In this document: in pieces, positions 47,150 to 58,382 of the stretch
How positions within the stretch are numbered: position 1 is the first letter of the stretch
Layout: every line of letters begins with the position of its first letter
NCBI RefSeq assembly: GCF_001306175.1
Contig: NZ_LGKN01000003.1
Coordinates: forward strand, 62,001-126,000
From: Ardenticatena maritima
GTDB lineage: Bacteria > Chloroflexota > Anaerolineae > Ardenticatenales > Ardenticatenaceae
DNA: 64,000 bases
Direction of reading: 5' to 3'
The notes under the pieces: model-generated
Told to the model about the DNA's origin: nothing
The model's input: the letters and a program-made list of their open reading frames with translations, nothing else
Databases searched by the model: none
Position numbers and translations under genes: made by a program

Positions 47150-47175
<26 letters not shown>
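45525..47175. other. Very AT-rich replacement cassette inside the methylase locus
   Basis: From about 45525 to 47175 the sequence is much poorer in GC than both sides. It begins inside the FDVVLGNPPF motif of the methylase and ends just before RRLFTLSADDI, the point where the conventional methylase C-terminus resumes. It encodes the exchanged methylase C-terminus plus a 176-aa nuclease candidate. Boundaries are judged by eye from codon use. Confidence 0.7.
46623..47153 (+). CDS. Small PD-(D/E)XK-like nuclease candidate
   Basis: A 176-aa basic protein that I cannot place in a named family. The central GEPDLWVVDTNIFIEVTGT has PD at 64-65 and E-V-T at 76-78, which fits the PD...ExK nuclease core with Thr in the Lys position. 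An N-terminal helix with EEKVKKYLEEQGF and a later RPDKIESAKN (94-103), which supplies a lysine, also fit. Restriction-type enzymes and Hjc-like resolvases share this fold. The gene is AT-rich like the end of the preceding methylase gene, overlaps it by 11 bases, and overlaps the next gene by four (ATGA). It may act as the nuclease partner of the new specificity region. Activity is inference; the Lys replacement weakens it. Confidence 0.6.
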
Positions 47176-48523
<1,348 letters not shown>

Positions 48524-48574
48524 ACAAGTCCGCAGGCAAATTGTCAACGGCAAGCATTCCACAGGAGGCGCAAC

Positions 48575-51500
48575 ATGCTTGTATATGTGACGGACCATTT
48601 GAAGGAGCAATTAGCGGACAAGCAGTTCAAAGAAGCGCAGAGTGGAGTTCAAAAACTTCAATCTCGCCTTGAATCCATCACGGATGTGTACGAAATTGCG
48701 CCTTCCGTCATGGAACGGTTGCATCCAGTCTATAAGTACAGGATAGGGAAAATTCGTGTTATAGGGAAATTGATATATGAAAACGAGATTCCGGTGATGA
48801 TATTGGTTCACCTCTTTAAGAGAGGTGATGCGAAATATCAGAATTTTCTTAATATGAACGCCAAAGAGCGCCTTGATTTTATCGATCCCTATTTGCCTGC
48901 GCCGGAGGTCATACAAAAATTTATTGAAGAAAACCTGGCTGAAGTGCCGCAAGTCGAAGAACGTCCCCCATTACCTTCTGAGTTCGCCCATTGGCTAAAC
49001 CCCTTTCAACGATCACGACAAGATGTCATTATTTTTGAAAGTCGCAATTGGGTCCAAAAAATGGAGATGAATCGTTATCGAGCGACGATTCACCGGTACT
49101 TTGATATCCTGAATAAAGCCATCATCTCACAAAAATATGACTTTCCCGTCATTGACTTTATCTCCGGGGTTCGTGAAGAGCATCGCGTCGTCTATTTGGC
49201 AAATTTTCTTTTGGATCTTCCCAACTATCCATCGGAAGAGATATTCTTCTTGATTGATGCGAGCGAGGGGCGTGATGAAGAACTGGAACACCACTTGAAG
49301 CAGGGGCTTCGGGAGGGGACAGGACCTTATGCGTGGTTAAATGGCATATCTGACGGCATTGTGAGTACAGAACTCCAGTTTGATTTGCTTGCCCAACAAT
49401 CGGGGCGCGCCTATTACGCCTATTTTCTGCTTGATGAGCCGTTGTGGAAAGAAATCGAGGGTGTGAAAACAACGCAAAGCAGCAATAGTGGTGTTGACCA
49501 CAGAAACCCCGCGCTTTCAGCCGAAGAGGTTCGGATTCTTAGCCACGCATTGCATGGCGGGGATCAATATGTTTTGCCGCTTTTTATTAATGGGCGAGCT
49601 GGAAGCGGCAAATCAACCATGCTCCATTACCTTTTTGCCAATTATGTGTTTCGCAAACTCCAGGATGAATTACCTGGAAAAGTACTCTTTCTAACTTATA
49701 CAGAACAACTTCGCAAAGAATCTCAAAAAACAGTTCGTGAATTCTTGCAAATAGGGAATGAGTTTGCCATAAAAGATTTGCCCGAAAGGGAATTTGAAAG
49801 AATTATGCAGACTTCTTTTTGGAAGTTTGATGATTTTGTGCGTGAAATGCTTTCACAGGAAGAGCGTTTGGAAAAGTTTCCATTGGACAGGTTCGTCGCC
49901 AATTTTGGAGACTTTCAACGGGTGTATGAAACAATCGCGCCCAAAGGGCCTGGGAACTATTCCGCTGATGTCGCTTGGCATATTTTGCGCACCTATATCA
50001 AAGGCTACCGAAGAGGAGACCCCCTGGAGCCGGACGAGTATTATGAAGAAGTCTCCGAAAAAGAACGCTCGGTTCCATTAGATGCGTATAAATGGGTTTG
50101 GGAAAAAATTTGGCCGCGCTACCGTGATGAATATTGGGATATACAAGACGTTGTACGATACCTTATTCAGCAAGATCGTGTTCCGGCTGAATATGCCGTC
50201 GTTTTTTGTGATGAAGCGCAAGACTTTACGCGAGTTGAACTGGAATTTCTTTGGTTATTGTTGGTGTACCGGGAGTATGACCTCAAACATAGCGGATATA
50301 AACTGCGTATCCCGTTGGTGCTTGCCGGTGATCCTTTCCAGACTTTGAATCCCACAGGATTTCGCTGGGAGGCGTTGAAAAACGCTTTTAGCGATGAAAT
50401 TGAGGGGGCGCTCGATCCCGCTCAATTTGGCATAGTCGGTTTTTGTTATGAAGAATTGCGGTACAACTATCGTTCCGCGGCGCCGATTGTTCGGTTTGGA
50501 AACCTTTTGCAGTATTGGCGACGGACGTACTTCGAGGTGCATGGGGAAATCTGGCAAAAACCTTGGCAACATGATCAGCATTTCTTGCCACCGCAGCTTT
50601 ATGTGCTGGGGAAAATGGTTACAGAAGAGACACTTCTTCAAAAGCTTCAGGGTGAAATTGTTATTTTGCCTTGTGAACACAATCAGGAAGAAGAATTCGT
50701 TGCACAAGATCCTCTTTTGCGGCAACTCCAACAGCAAGCCACACCTCCGACATTTTTGAGCCCGATGGCGGCCAAGGGGTTGGAGTTCTCGCGAGTGTGG
50801 CTTTACAAGTTTGGCGAGTATTGTCCCGAAAACTTCTTCAAGTCGGATAATATTCCTTACGACGAGCGTCTGCGCAATGAGTTTTTCCTCAATAAACTGT
50901 ATGTATCAGTCACACGAGCGCAACGGTCTTTGAATATTATTGACACAGAAGAAGGGAAAAGGCGGTTATGGGATAAAGCCTTGACTCTTCCTCCCGTTGA
51001 AGAAAAAGACCTTCTTGGGAGTATTACTATTGGCGATGTGTTTGGTTTACAGGAAGGCGCTGAGCAGCTTGACCCCATGGAATTAGCAGAACAATTTCTT
51101 GCATCTGGCCGTCCTCACCTGGTGCGTCAGGCGGGTGAAATATATCGCCGTAGTGGAAAGATGGAGAAATCCAATTATTGCCGGGCCTATGCTTTGGAAT
51201 TGGAACGCAAGTATCGGGAGGCGGGGAAGCAGTATTTGGAATTGGGGATATTGTATTTTAAGGATGCAGAACGTTGTTTTTGGAATTCTCAGGATTGGGA
51301 ACAACTCGATGCACTCTATACCACTGGTTGGGAAGGCCAAGGCAACGTGCTTTATCGTCGGGCGACGTCCCTGATGCGGGCGCAGCAAACATTAGAGCAG
51401 ATATCTTTGCAGGATATTCAACTCTTTCTGGATGCTTTGGGAGATGAACTGAAGCGAGATGATTCAGTTCTCGAACATGAGAGCATCAAGCAAGTCTTGC

Positions 51501-52897
51501 GGTTTGTGGCTGATCTTATCCGGCAACGTTTTGAAAATACGGAGTATGTTCAATTACTGCGACGATTGGCCTCTTTGTTGCGTGAAAATCCCGGTATTGG
51601 AGTCATTTTAGGCGATGAAATGGCTGGCTGGGTTTGTTACTATGCGGGTGAGATTGAAGCATCTATCTCGTTTTGGGATGCGCTTGCGGTAAAACCGCAT
51701 GAATATTATTTGGCACAAGCTTCTATAAGTAAAGACGATACTGCCAAATTACGTTGGCTGGGGCAAGGTCAAGCATATGAGCAGATTGTTGACTTGAAGC
51801 GAGATTTGCAAAACGATCCTCAACGCGTAAAAGCACTGAGCGAGGAACATAAAAAATTGATAGGGCGCGCTTTGGTTCAGGAACAGCAATATAATGAGGC
51901 ATTTGATTGGTATCGCGAAAATGGATTACTAGAAGATGCCCTGACACTCTTGGAGAAGGGATGGATCGAACCGACTTTTGATATTCTCAAACAGTTCTTG
52001 GAAGAAGTTTTGAACTTATTGAGCGAAGCTCCTTCTGACAAAACATTCGAGTTTGCTGAGAAAGTCTCCAAACTTATTCAGGAGCATTTGGTTTGGAGAG
52101 ATGGAAATCAACTGCTGACTGAGTATTGGGACCAGCTGGGGAACACAAATAAAGAATGGGAATGGGTTGTAGAAAGTTTTAAACGCACCAAAGGGGAATA
52201 TAATAAGAAAGCATATGCCATGTTGGCGCATGTTGTTGCCAAAGCACAACCATTCTCATTCAGTTCTGTACGCCAAAAACAGCTTTTAGTTGAAATTCTA
52301 CTCCAACGGCTTTCACCGAAAGCCAGTCAGGCGTGGTTGCAAACTCTTCCCCTTGATATTGCAGTCACTGCACTTGACAAGATTACAACGCATCTTGACG
52401 CTCTGCGCTGGTATGAGGAAATGCTTGAAGTCGGCAATTTATCTGATAGCGATCGCGCTTTTATTCAAAAGCAGTGGCTTAAAACGAAAGAAGAACGGAT
52501 TGAATATAAACGAAGTCGCGGAGAGAGTACCAAGAAAGACGAAGAAGAGCTGGAGCAGAAGAAAAAAGAATGGAAGACAGTGGATGTTCTTGCTTCGAGC
52601 TCTGAAAAGGCGACTTTCTCGCATATTGAGCGTCCCGAATCTGAAACTGATATGGAAGTTAAAATTGACGTAGAAGTGGATGAAGATACATGTAAACTTT
52701 CGTCTGGCAATCAAATTGTTTTAATTAATGTGACGAATCAAAGCATTACATCTTTCAAAGTAAAAGTACTTGAAAGCAGGAAGGGTAAATCACTCCGATT
52801 TCGCGTGAAAGAATGGAATCTTCAAGGGGAATTGGGGCATGATCGCACTCTCAAGTTGTTTATTAATAGAAAACTATGGAAAAAAATAAAAATTTAA
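48575..52897 (+). CDS. SF1 (UvrD/Rep-like) helicase with RelE-like start and helical-repeat C-terminus
   Basis: A 1440-aa protein. Residues 1-95 resemble a RelE/HigB-type toxin fold (VYKYRIGKIRVIGKLI, then PVMILVHLFKRGDAKYQNFL). The SF1 motor has Walker A NGRAGSGKST (339-348), motif II CDEAQD (545-550), motif III AGDPFQTLNPTGFRW (584-598), motif IV RYNYRSAAPI, motif V AAKGLEF and motif VI YVSVTRAQ (776-783). From about 830 to 1350 the chain is a series of paired helices like TPR or SEL1 repeats (EIYRRSGKMEKSNYCRAYALELERKYREAGKQ region). A coiled, charged stretch and a beta-rich end follow. Full DISARM and Druantia sets have no such protein. AGGAGG precedes the ATG. Its role is unknown; DNA translocation plus partner recognition is the best guess. 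Confidence 0.82.
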   Translation: MLVYVTDHLKEQLADKQFKEAQSGVQKLQSRLESITDVYEIAPSVMERLHPVYKYRIGKIRVIGKLIYENEIPVMILVHLFKRGDAKYQNFLNMNAKERLDFIDPYLPAPEVIQKFIEENLAEVPQVEERPPLPSEFAHWLNPFQRSRQDVIIFESRNWVQKMEMNRYRATIHRYFDILNKAIISQKYDFPVIDFISGVREEHRVVYLANFLLDLPNYPSEEIFFLIDASEGRDEELEHHLKQGLREGTGPYAWLNGISDGIVSTELQFDLLAQQSGRAYYAYFLLDEPLWKEIEGVKTTQSSNSGVDHRNPALSAEEVRILSHALHGGDQYVLPLFINGRAGSGKSTMLHYLFANYVFRKLQDELPGKVLFLTYTEQLRKESQKTVREFLQIGNEFAIKDLPEREFERIMQTSFWKFDDFVREMLSQEERLEKFPLDRFVANFGDFQRVYETIAPKGPGNYSADVAWHILRTYIKGYRRGDPLEPDEYYEEVSEKERSVPLDAYKWVWEKIWPRYRDEYWDIQDVVRYLIQQDRVPAEYAVVFCDEAQDFTRVELEFLWLLLVYREYDLKHSGYKLRIPLVLAGDPFQTLNPTGFRWEALKNAFSDEIEGALDPAQFGIVGFCYEELRYNYRSAAPIVRFGNLLQYWRRTYFEVHGEIWQKPWQHDQHFLPPQLYVLGKMVTEETLLQKLQGEIVILPCEHNQEEEFVAQDPLLRQLQQQATPPTFLSPMAAKGLEFSRVWLYKFGEYCPENFFKSDNIPYDERLRNEFFLNKLYVSVTRAQRSLNIIDTEEGKRRLWDKALTLPPVEEKDLLGSITIGDVFGLQEGAEQLDPMELAEQFLASGRPHLVRQAGEIYRRSGKMEKSNYCRAYALELERKYREAGKQYLELGILYFKDAERCFWNSQDWEQLDALYTTGWEGQGNVLYRRATSLMRAQQTLEQISLQDIQLFLDALGDELKRDDSVLEHESIKQVLRFVADLIRQRFENTEYVQLLRRLASLLRENPGIGVILGDEMAGWVCYYAGEIEASISFWDALAVKPHEYYLAQASISKDDTAKLRWLGQGQAYEQIVDLKRDLQNDPQRVKALSEEHKKLIGRALVQEQQYNEAFDWYRENGLLEDALTLLEKGWIEPTFDILKQFLEEVLNLLSEAPSDKTFEFAEKVSKLIQEHLVWRDGNQLLTEYWDQLGNTNKEWEWVVESFKRTKGEYNKKAYAMLAHVVAKAQPFSFSSVRQKQLLVEILLQRLSPKASQAWLQTLPLDIAVTALDKITTHLDALRWYEEMLEVGNLSDSDRAFIQKQWLKTKEERIEYKRSRGESTKKDEEELEQKKKEWKTVDVLASSSEKATFSHIERPESETDMEVKIDVEVDEDTCKLSSGNQIVLINVTNQSITSFKVKVLESRKGKSLRFRVKEWNLQGELGHDRTLKLFINRKLWKKIKI

Positions 52898-52959
52898 GGT
52901 TGTGGCTTTCTCAGCAATGTTTTGCTGATAAAAGAAAAAGACCACTATCGAGGTTGAGT

Positions 52960-55900
52960 ATGTCTATCTTTGATTTACATACAGATGTTTTGAGTGATTA
53001 CAGCAATTTTGTACGCTCATTCATTCATATTGCTGATGAGCGCATTCGGCAGTTTGTTTTTGAACAACTCAATGATGGTCATTTATGGCCTGATTTTCTG
53101 CTTCAAGTGAGTCCCGCCTATAAACGTTCAGCGACGGTAGATGAATTAGCGCGGCAGGGCGTCTTGCATCCTGAAACAGCACGAATTTTCCGTACCGCCG
53201 ATGGGAAGCCATACCATCTGTACCAGCATCAGGTGGAAGCGCTGGAAAAAGCTGTGCAAGGACGGAGCTACATTGTCACCAGCGGGACAGGTTCTGGTAA
53301 AAGTCTCACTTATTTTATTCCCATTATTGATACAGTTGTGCGTGAGCAAATACCCAATGGCCGTACTGTTGCCTTGATTGTGTATCCCATGAATGCACTT
53401 GCCAACTCGCAATTACAGGCGCTTGAACAGTTGCGCCAGGATTATGAGGCGCGTACCGGAAAGAGATTTCCCGTCACATTTGCACGCTATACAGGTGATA
53501 CGCGCGACGAGCTTCGGCAAGCACTTCGGCAAAAACCGCCGCATATTCTGCTTACCAATTATGTTATGGCTGAACTCATGCTTGTTCGTCCTGAGGACCG
53601 GCGTTTGCTCGATAAAACTGCGGGCGGCTTGCGATTCCTGGTATTTGATGAATTGCATACGTATACGGGGCGACAAGGAGCAGATGTCGCCATGCTCATT
53701 CGGCGGCTCAAGCAGTATGCGGCGGCACCCAACCTCATTCACATTGGTACATCTGCAACAATGGTAGCCAATCGCAACGCCTCTGCGCGGGAGCGGCGCG
53801 AGACTGTTGCGCATTTTGCACAGCGGATGTTTGGGTATCCATTTGCTTTTGAAGACGTAATTGAGGAAACACTTATACCGGCCACCCGCCATTCTACTCT
53901 TGCACGTGACGTTCTTATCGAAAGTATACATGAGGCATGTGCACTTTCTCCTGACGACCTCGTTACATTCACTGCAGAGGAATATCTCACAAACCCTTTA
54001 TCCTCGTGGATAGAACGTTTTTTCGGGCTAGAAGAACATGATGGCTCTTATCGACGCCGTATTCCACAAAGTATTACAGATGCAGCTATGCAACTTCAGA
54101 AGGAGACTGGGCTTGATATTGGATTATGCCAACGCGCTTTACTAAATTGGCTCACACTTGGGAGCCAGATACCTTCATCTGAGCATGGGCGTGCTTTTGC
54201 ATTTAAAATTCATCAATTTATATCGCAGGGACGTGCTGTATATGCGACTATTGAAGATCCTGGACAGCGTTCAATTTCGTTGTCCGGACAAATTCAGACG
54301 GCAGAAGGAAGTTTGTATTACCCCCTCAATTTTTGTCGGCATTGTGGTCAGGAATATTATCGCGTACATAAAATGAGCTCACGTTTTCTCCCTTGGACAG
54401 GATCTTTTTTTGAAGAACTGGATGACGAATGCATATCTGGATATCTTATGGTCGCAACAACAGATCTGGATTGGTCGGAAGATCTGCTTCCAGATGAATG
54501 GTTTGATGATCAAGGACGTTTACGTCGTGCATATCGTGATCGTGTTCCAAAATTATACTATGTTAATGCTTCAGGTGAGATCGTGCATCATGCTGTGGGG
54601 GTAAAGACCTGGTTCCAACCAGAGCCATTTGCGCTCTGTTTGCGATGTGGAGAGTACTATACTCGTCGTGAAAGTGAATACACTAAACTCACAACCCTTT
54701 CAAGTGAAGCTCGCTCAAGTGCAACAACTATTCTCGCAACATCAGTGTTGCGGCACGCCACCACTATTCCTTCGATTGCCGATAAACTATTGACGTTTAC
54801 TGACAATCGGCAAGATGCTGCTTTGCAAGCGGGACATTTTAATGATTTCGTACATCGGGCTGTTTTACGTTCTGCGTTAGTAGCCGCTTTGGATGAATCT
54901 CCTCGATTGCATATGAGCGAAGTGGCCTCTGCGGTTGTGCGGCATTGTGGATTAACACTTCGTGATATCGCAGCTAATGCGCAATTGGCACCAGATACGC
55001 CTGCTGCGGACGAAACTTGGCAAATATTTACAGAATGGGTGGAGTATCTTCTCCTTGAAGATTTAAAACGAGGTTGGCGTATTAACCAACCCAACCTGGA
55101 AGAGGTAGGACTTCTTGAAATATCTTATCGTGGGCTTGACATTCTCGCCCAGAGTGATGAAGCCTGGCGTTTTTCTCCACAGTGGTATGCTCTTTCCCCC
55201 AAAGAGCGTTTTGAGCATCTGCGTAATATTTTGGACTATTTTCGGCGTAAACTAGCTATTCATGCCCCTTCTTTACAGTGGAATACACAACGTATCAAGC
55301 GACGCAAATGGGAATCGACCTTGAATGATTTTTGGGGACCGGATCCGGAGGGCAGTTTAGTAAGTGCTTCTTTTTTTGCGACTGAGCCTGCTGGCAATGT
55401 ACGCGATGTTTTCAGTCTTGGAGAACGAAGTGCGATTGCACGCTATTTGAAACGCTCATTAGGGATTGATGCACAAACATATCTTGAGCAGCGGGATGCG
55501 TTCCTGCAATTGCTTGTTCAGCATGGTATTTTGTGGCCGGAATCTTTAAAGAAAGGGATTGGGTACCAAATTGATGCAAACTGTCTTTGGTGGCAAAGAG
55601 GGAATGGCATCCCGCGGCGTGATGCTTTTTATGCGCGGATAGCCCAAGAAGGATACGAAGTCGCAGAGAAACCGGCGAATGCCTTCTTCCAGCAATTTTA
55701 CAAAGAGAACCCCGAGAGATTAGCTGGTTTAGAAGCGCGTGAACATACGGCACAAGTCGTTGCGCCTGGTGAGCGTGAAAAACGGGAACGGCGTTTTCGG
55801 TGGGATCAAAAAGATACAGAGAAAGAGAATCTGGGGCGCCGATTACCTTATTTGGTTTGCTCTCCCACAATGGAACTTGGAATTGATATTGCTGATCTGG

Positions 55901-58062
55901 ATGTTATTCATATGCGTAACGTCCCGCCGACACCGGCAAACTATGCTCAGAGGAGTGGACGCGCTGGGCGGCAAGGGCAACCAGGCTTAATTTTAGTTTA
56001 TTGTGGTGCTTTCAACTCGCATGATCAATACTTTTTTAGAAACCGAATAGAAATGGTGGCCGGGACAGTACGTCCACCGCAAATTGACTTGAACAATGCA
56101 TCTTTGCTGCAAGCGCATATTCATGCTGTTTGGTTGGCTGAGATTGGTTTGCCGATGCGGCAATCGATTGAGACTGTTATTGATACAGGTGCCCCCAATC
56201 TACCTTTGCGCCCTGAGGTGGCTGAGCAAATACGCCTCAATGACAAACGTTTGCAGGCGTTAGCCGCACGCATAGAAGAGATGCTTCGATATGATCGTGA
56301 GCAGGGGGAAATTTTTGAACATGGGCATTACGACCAAATCTTGCAAATCCTGCGTGATGCTCCCCAACGGTTTAACAGTGCTTTTGACCGTTGGCGGGAT
56401 CTTTATCAGGCGGCGGACCGACAGATGCAGGAGGCTATGGAGACATTATTAAGTGCTCGCTCCAAGGAAATGCAAAATGAAGCTCAACGTCGCCTCGATG
56501 AGGCGCGGCGTCAAAGAAATTTGCTTTTGCAAATTGAAACAGCACGTGAAGAAAGTGATTTTTATCCGTATCGCTACTTGGCAAGTGAAGGGTTCTTGCC
56601 AGGCTATAATTTCCCAGCGTTACCTATTCGTGCGTGGATCCCACGTGGTGCAAGTGGTGAATATATTCCGCGGCCTCGTTTTCTTGCGGTCCGTGAATTT
56701 GCGCCAGGAGCTTTTATTTATCATGAAGGGAAACAATGGGAAGTTGTGGCATTCAATACTCCTCCGGGAGGCTTGCGTTCAAGAAGAGTGAAATTCAAGC
56801 TGTGCAAACGATGTGGTGCATTTAATTCGTCTGGTTTTGATGTGTGCTTAGTGTGCCAGCAACGTCTTGATGCTACTTATGGACCACTTACCTATCTATT
56901 GGAAATGACTGACGTACGCACTCGCCGACGTAGTAACATTACGTCAAATGAAGAAGAGCGTCGTCGGCGAGGATACGATATTGGCATTTTTTATCAGTTT
57001 GCCACAGAAAACAATCGTCCTCGCATTGAAGAGTCTGATGTTGTTTTTGGCGCAACAGACCTTTTGCAGTTGACATATGCACATGCGGCCACTCTTATTC
57101 GAGTGAACCACGGTTTACGTACTGAGCAAGTTCCGGGGTTTGATATCAATTTGACAACGGGTGAATGGGTGCGGAATGAGGAAGGTCGTCAACCCGTTTA
57201 CGGCTCCCCTAGTCATGCTGTAAGTGAAGTCGAGCGTGTACATTTGTTCGTCCGCAATACGCGCAATTTATTGCTGGTCCGCCCTGCCCAGGAAGATTTG
57301 TTTTTAGATCCGCAGTATGGGCTGGCGTTTGCAATTACTTTGATGAATGCATTAAAACGTGGCATAGAAATGGTATATCAGCTTGATGAAAGTGAGTTGG
57401 CCGCGGCTATCGTTGGCATGGGTGAATATATGGCAATTTTATTTTATGAAACGTCAGAAGGTGGAAGTGGAGTATTAAGACGAATTATTAAATCGCCAAA
57501 GGATATTTCAGAAATTGCAAAAAATGCCCTTGAACGATGCCATTTTGATTCATCAACAGGAGAGAATCTGTCAGAAGAATGTATCAAGGCTTGTTATGAA
57601 TGTTTACTCACTTATCATAATCAGCATCAGGCGCTCCTTATTGATCGGCATTTGATCGCGGATTTTCTTGCTCAGATGACTCAAAGTACAGCCGAAATGC
57701 GTATCGCTGGCAGGCGTCGCAGAGAGCATATCGCTTGGTTACGATCGCATATTGATCAAGAGTCTGTGTTAGAGAAGCAGTTTTTAGATATTTTGGAGCA
57801 AGGAGGATATAATTTGCCAAATGATGTACAATATGCAATTCAGTTTCCTCGTTGCAACGTAGATTTCTTCTATGAACCTAATATTTGTGTGTTTTGTGAT
57901 GGGAGCGTGCATGATATTTCTTCTCAGAGAGAAAGAGATGCGTCTATTCGTTCTGCGTTAGAACAAAATGGGTATCGGGTTATTGTAATACGGTATGATC
58001 AACCTCTAGAAAGCCAGATAAAGATGTATCCAGAAGTCTTTGGTATGGGGTATTCTACATAA
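52960..58062 (+). CDS. DUF1998-type SF2 helicase with Vsr/DUF559-like C-terminus
   Basis: A 1700-aa helicase. Motif I is SGTGSGKS (108-115), DELH is at 230-233, GTSATM at 263-268, and motif VI QRSGRAGRQGQ lies near 996. Zinc-type pairs CRHCG (about 458), CLRCG (about 558) and CKRCG...CLVC (about 1280-1300) follow the DUF1998/Lhr-like pattern. The DUF1998-like cysteine cluster CIKACYECLLTYHNQ is near 1540. The last 100 residues (VDFFYEPNICVFCDGSVHD, then ERDASIRSALEQNGYRVIVIR) look like Vsr/DUF559 endonucleases. DruE of Druantia and DrmA/DrmB of DISARM share the helicase and DUF1998 parts; here they are in one chain with a nuclease-like end. The start at 52960 has GAGG eight bases upstream and avoids overlap; an ATG at 52876 has none. 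Confidence 0.85.
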   Translation: MSIFDLHTDVLSDYSNFVRSFIHIADERIRQFVFEQLNDGHLWPDFLLQVSPAYKRSATVDELARQGVLHPETARIFRTADGKPYHLYQHQVEALEKAVQGRSYIVTSGTGSGKSLTYFIPIIDTVVREQIPNGRTVALIVYPMNALANSQLQALEQLRQDYEARTGKRFPVTFARYTGDTRDELRQALRQKPPHILLTNYVMAELMLVRPEDRRLLDKTAGGLRFLVFDELHTYTGRQGADVAMLIRRLKQYAAAPNLIHIGTSATMVANRNASARERRETVAHFAQRMFGYPFAFEDVIEETLIPATRHSTLARDVLIESIHEACALSPDDLVTFTAEEYLTNPLSSWIERFFGLEEHDGSYRRRIPQSITDAAMQLQKETGLDIGLCQRALLNWLTLGSQIPSSEHGRAFAFKIHQFISQGRAVYATIEDPGQRSISLSGQIQTAEGSLYYPLNFCRHCGQEYYRVHKMSSRFLPWTGSFFEELDDECISGYLMVATTDLDWSEDLLPDEWFDDQGRLRRAYRDRVPKLYYVNASGEIVHHAVGVKTWFQPEPFALCLRCGEYYTRRESEYTKLTTLSSEARSSATTILATSVLRHATTIPSIADKLLTFTDNRQDAALQAGHFNDFVHRAVLRSALVAALDESPRLHMSEVASAVVRHCGLTLRDIAANAQLAPDTPAADETWQIFTEWVEYLLLEDLKRGWRINQPNLEEVGLLEISYRGLDILAQSDEAWRFSPQWYALSPKERFEHLRNILDYFRRKLAIHAPSLQWNTQRIKRRKWESTLNDFWGPDPEGSLVSASFFATEPAGNVRDVFSLGERSAIARYLKRSLGIDAQTYLEQRDAFLQLLVQHGILWPESLKKGIGYQIDANCLWWQRGNGIPRRDAFYARIAQEGYEVAEKPANAFFQQFYKENPERLAGLEAREHTAQVVAPGEREKRERRFRWDQKDTEKENLGRRLPYLVCSPTMELGIDIADLDVIHMRNVPPTPANYAQRSGRAGRQGQPGLILVYCGAFNSHDQYFFRNRIEMVAGTVRPPQIDLNNASLLQAHIHAVWLAEIGLPMRQSIETVIDTGAPNLPLRPEVAEQIRLNDKRLQALAARIEEMLRYDREQGEIFEHGHYDQILQILRDAPQRFNSAFDRWRDLYQAADRQMQEAMETLLSARSKEMQNEAQRRLDEARRQRNLLLQIETAREESDFYPYRYLASEGFLPGYNFPALPIRAWIPRGASGEYIPRPRFLAVREFAPGAFIYHEGKQWEVVAFNTPPGGLRSRRVKFKLCKRCGAFNSSGFDVCLVCQQRLDATYGPLTYLLEMTDVRTRRRSNITSNEEERRRRGYDIGIFYQFATENNRPRIEESDVVFGATDLLQLTYAHAATLIRVNHGLRTEQVPGFDINLTTGEWVRNEEGRQPVYGSPSHAVSEVERVHLFVRNTRNLLLVRPAQEDLFLDPQYGLAFAITLMNALKRGIEMVYQLDESELAAAIVGMGEYMAILFYETSEGGSGVLRRIIKSPKDISEIAKNALERCHFDSSTGENLSEECIKACYECLLTYHNQHQALLIDRHLIADFLAQMTQSTAEMRIAGRRRREHIAWLRSHIDQESVLEKQFLDILEQGGYNLPNDVQYAIQFPRCNVDFFYEPNICVFCDGSVHDISSQRERDASIRSALEQNGYRVIVIRYDQPLESQIKMYPEVFGMGYST

Positions 58063-58087
58063 CTTCGAATTTGTTCCGCGGTCTGTG

Positions 58088-58126
58088 TAAATGGGAAGAA
58101 GTGTTATCTTCTTCCCATTTTTATTA
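58088..58126 (+). terminator. Intrinsic terminator of the forward defence operon
   Basis: A 13-bp perfect stem (58089-58101 with 58108-58120) with a 6-nt loop ends in TTTTTATT. Confidence 0.85.
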
Positions 58127-58382
58127 ACCTTCCTCCGCTCTACATGGCTTTGCTGATGTGCTGCAGCAAGTGGCATGACATATTAAGGCAACCACATTAC
58201 GCTTGATTGGTTGATTAGGGAAAATATAAGTCAATGGATGCAAAAATTCTTTAACCATGTGCCCTAATATGCTAAACTGCTCATAGAGATTTATCTTGGG
58301 AATTGGTTAGTTACCCATTGTGCGCAGAGCCTTTTCTTTGCCGTGATCTAAAGAACACCAGCAAAAGAAAGGGCTTTTATTC
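58127..58382 (+). other. Convergent intergenic region with a second hairpin
   Basis: Most of this stretch shows nothing. Near 58329-58378 an imperfect stem (AGCCTTTTCTTTGC with GCAAAAGAAAGGGCT) is followed by TTTTATT on the plus strand and runs into the last codons of the minus-strand ATPase gene. It would act as a back-up terminator for the forward operon. Whether it also serves the minus gene is doubtful, as no T-run follows on that strand. Confidence 0.45.
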
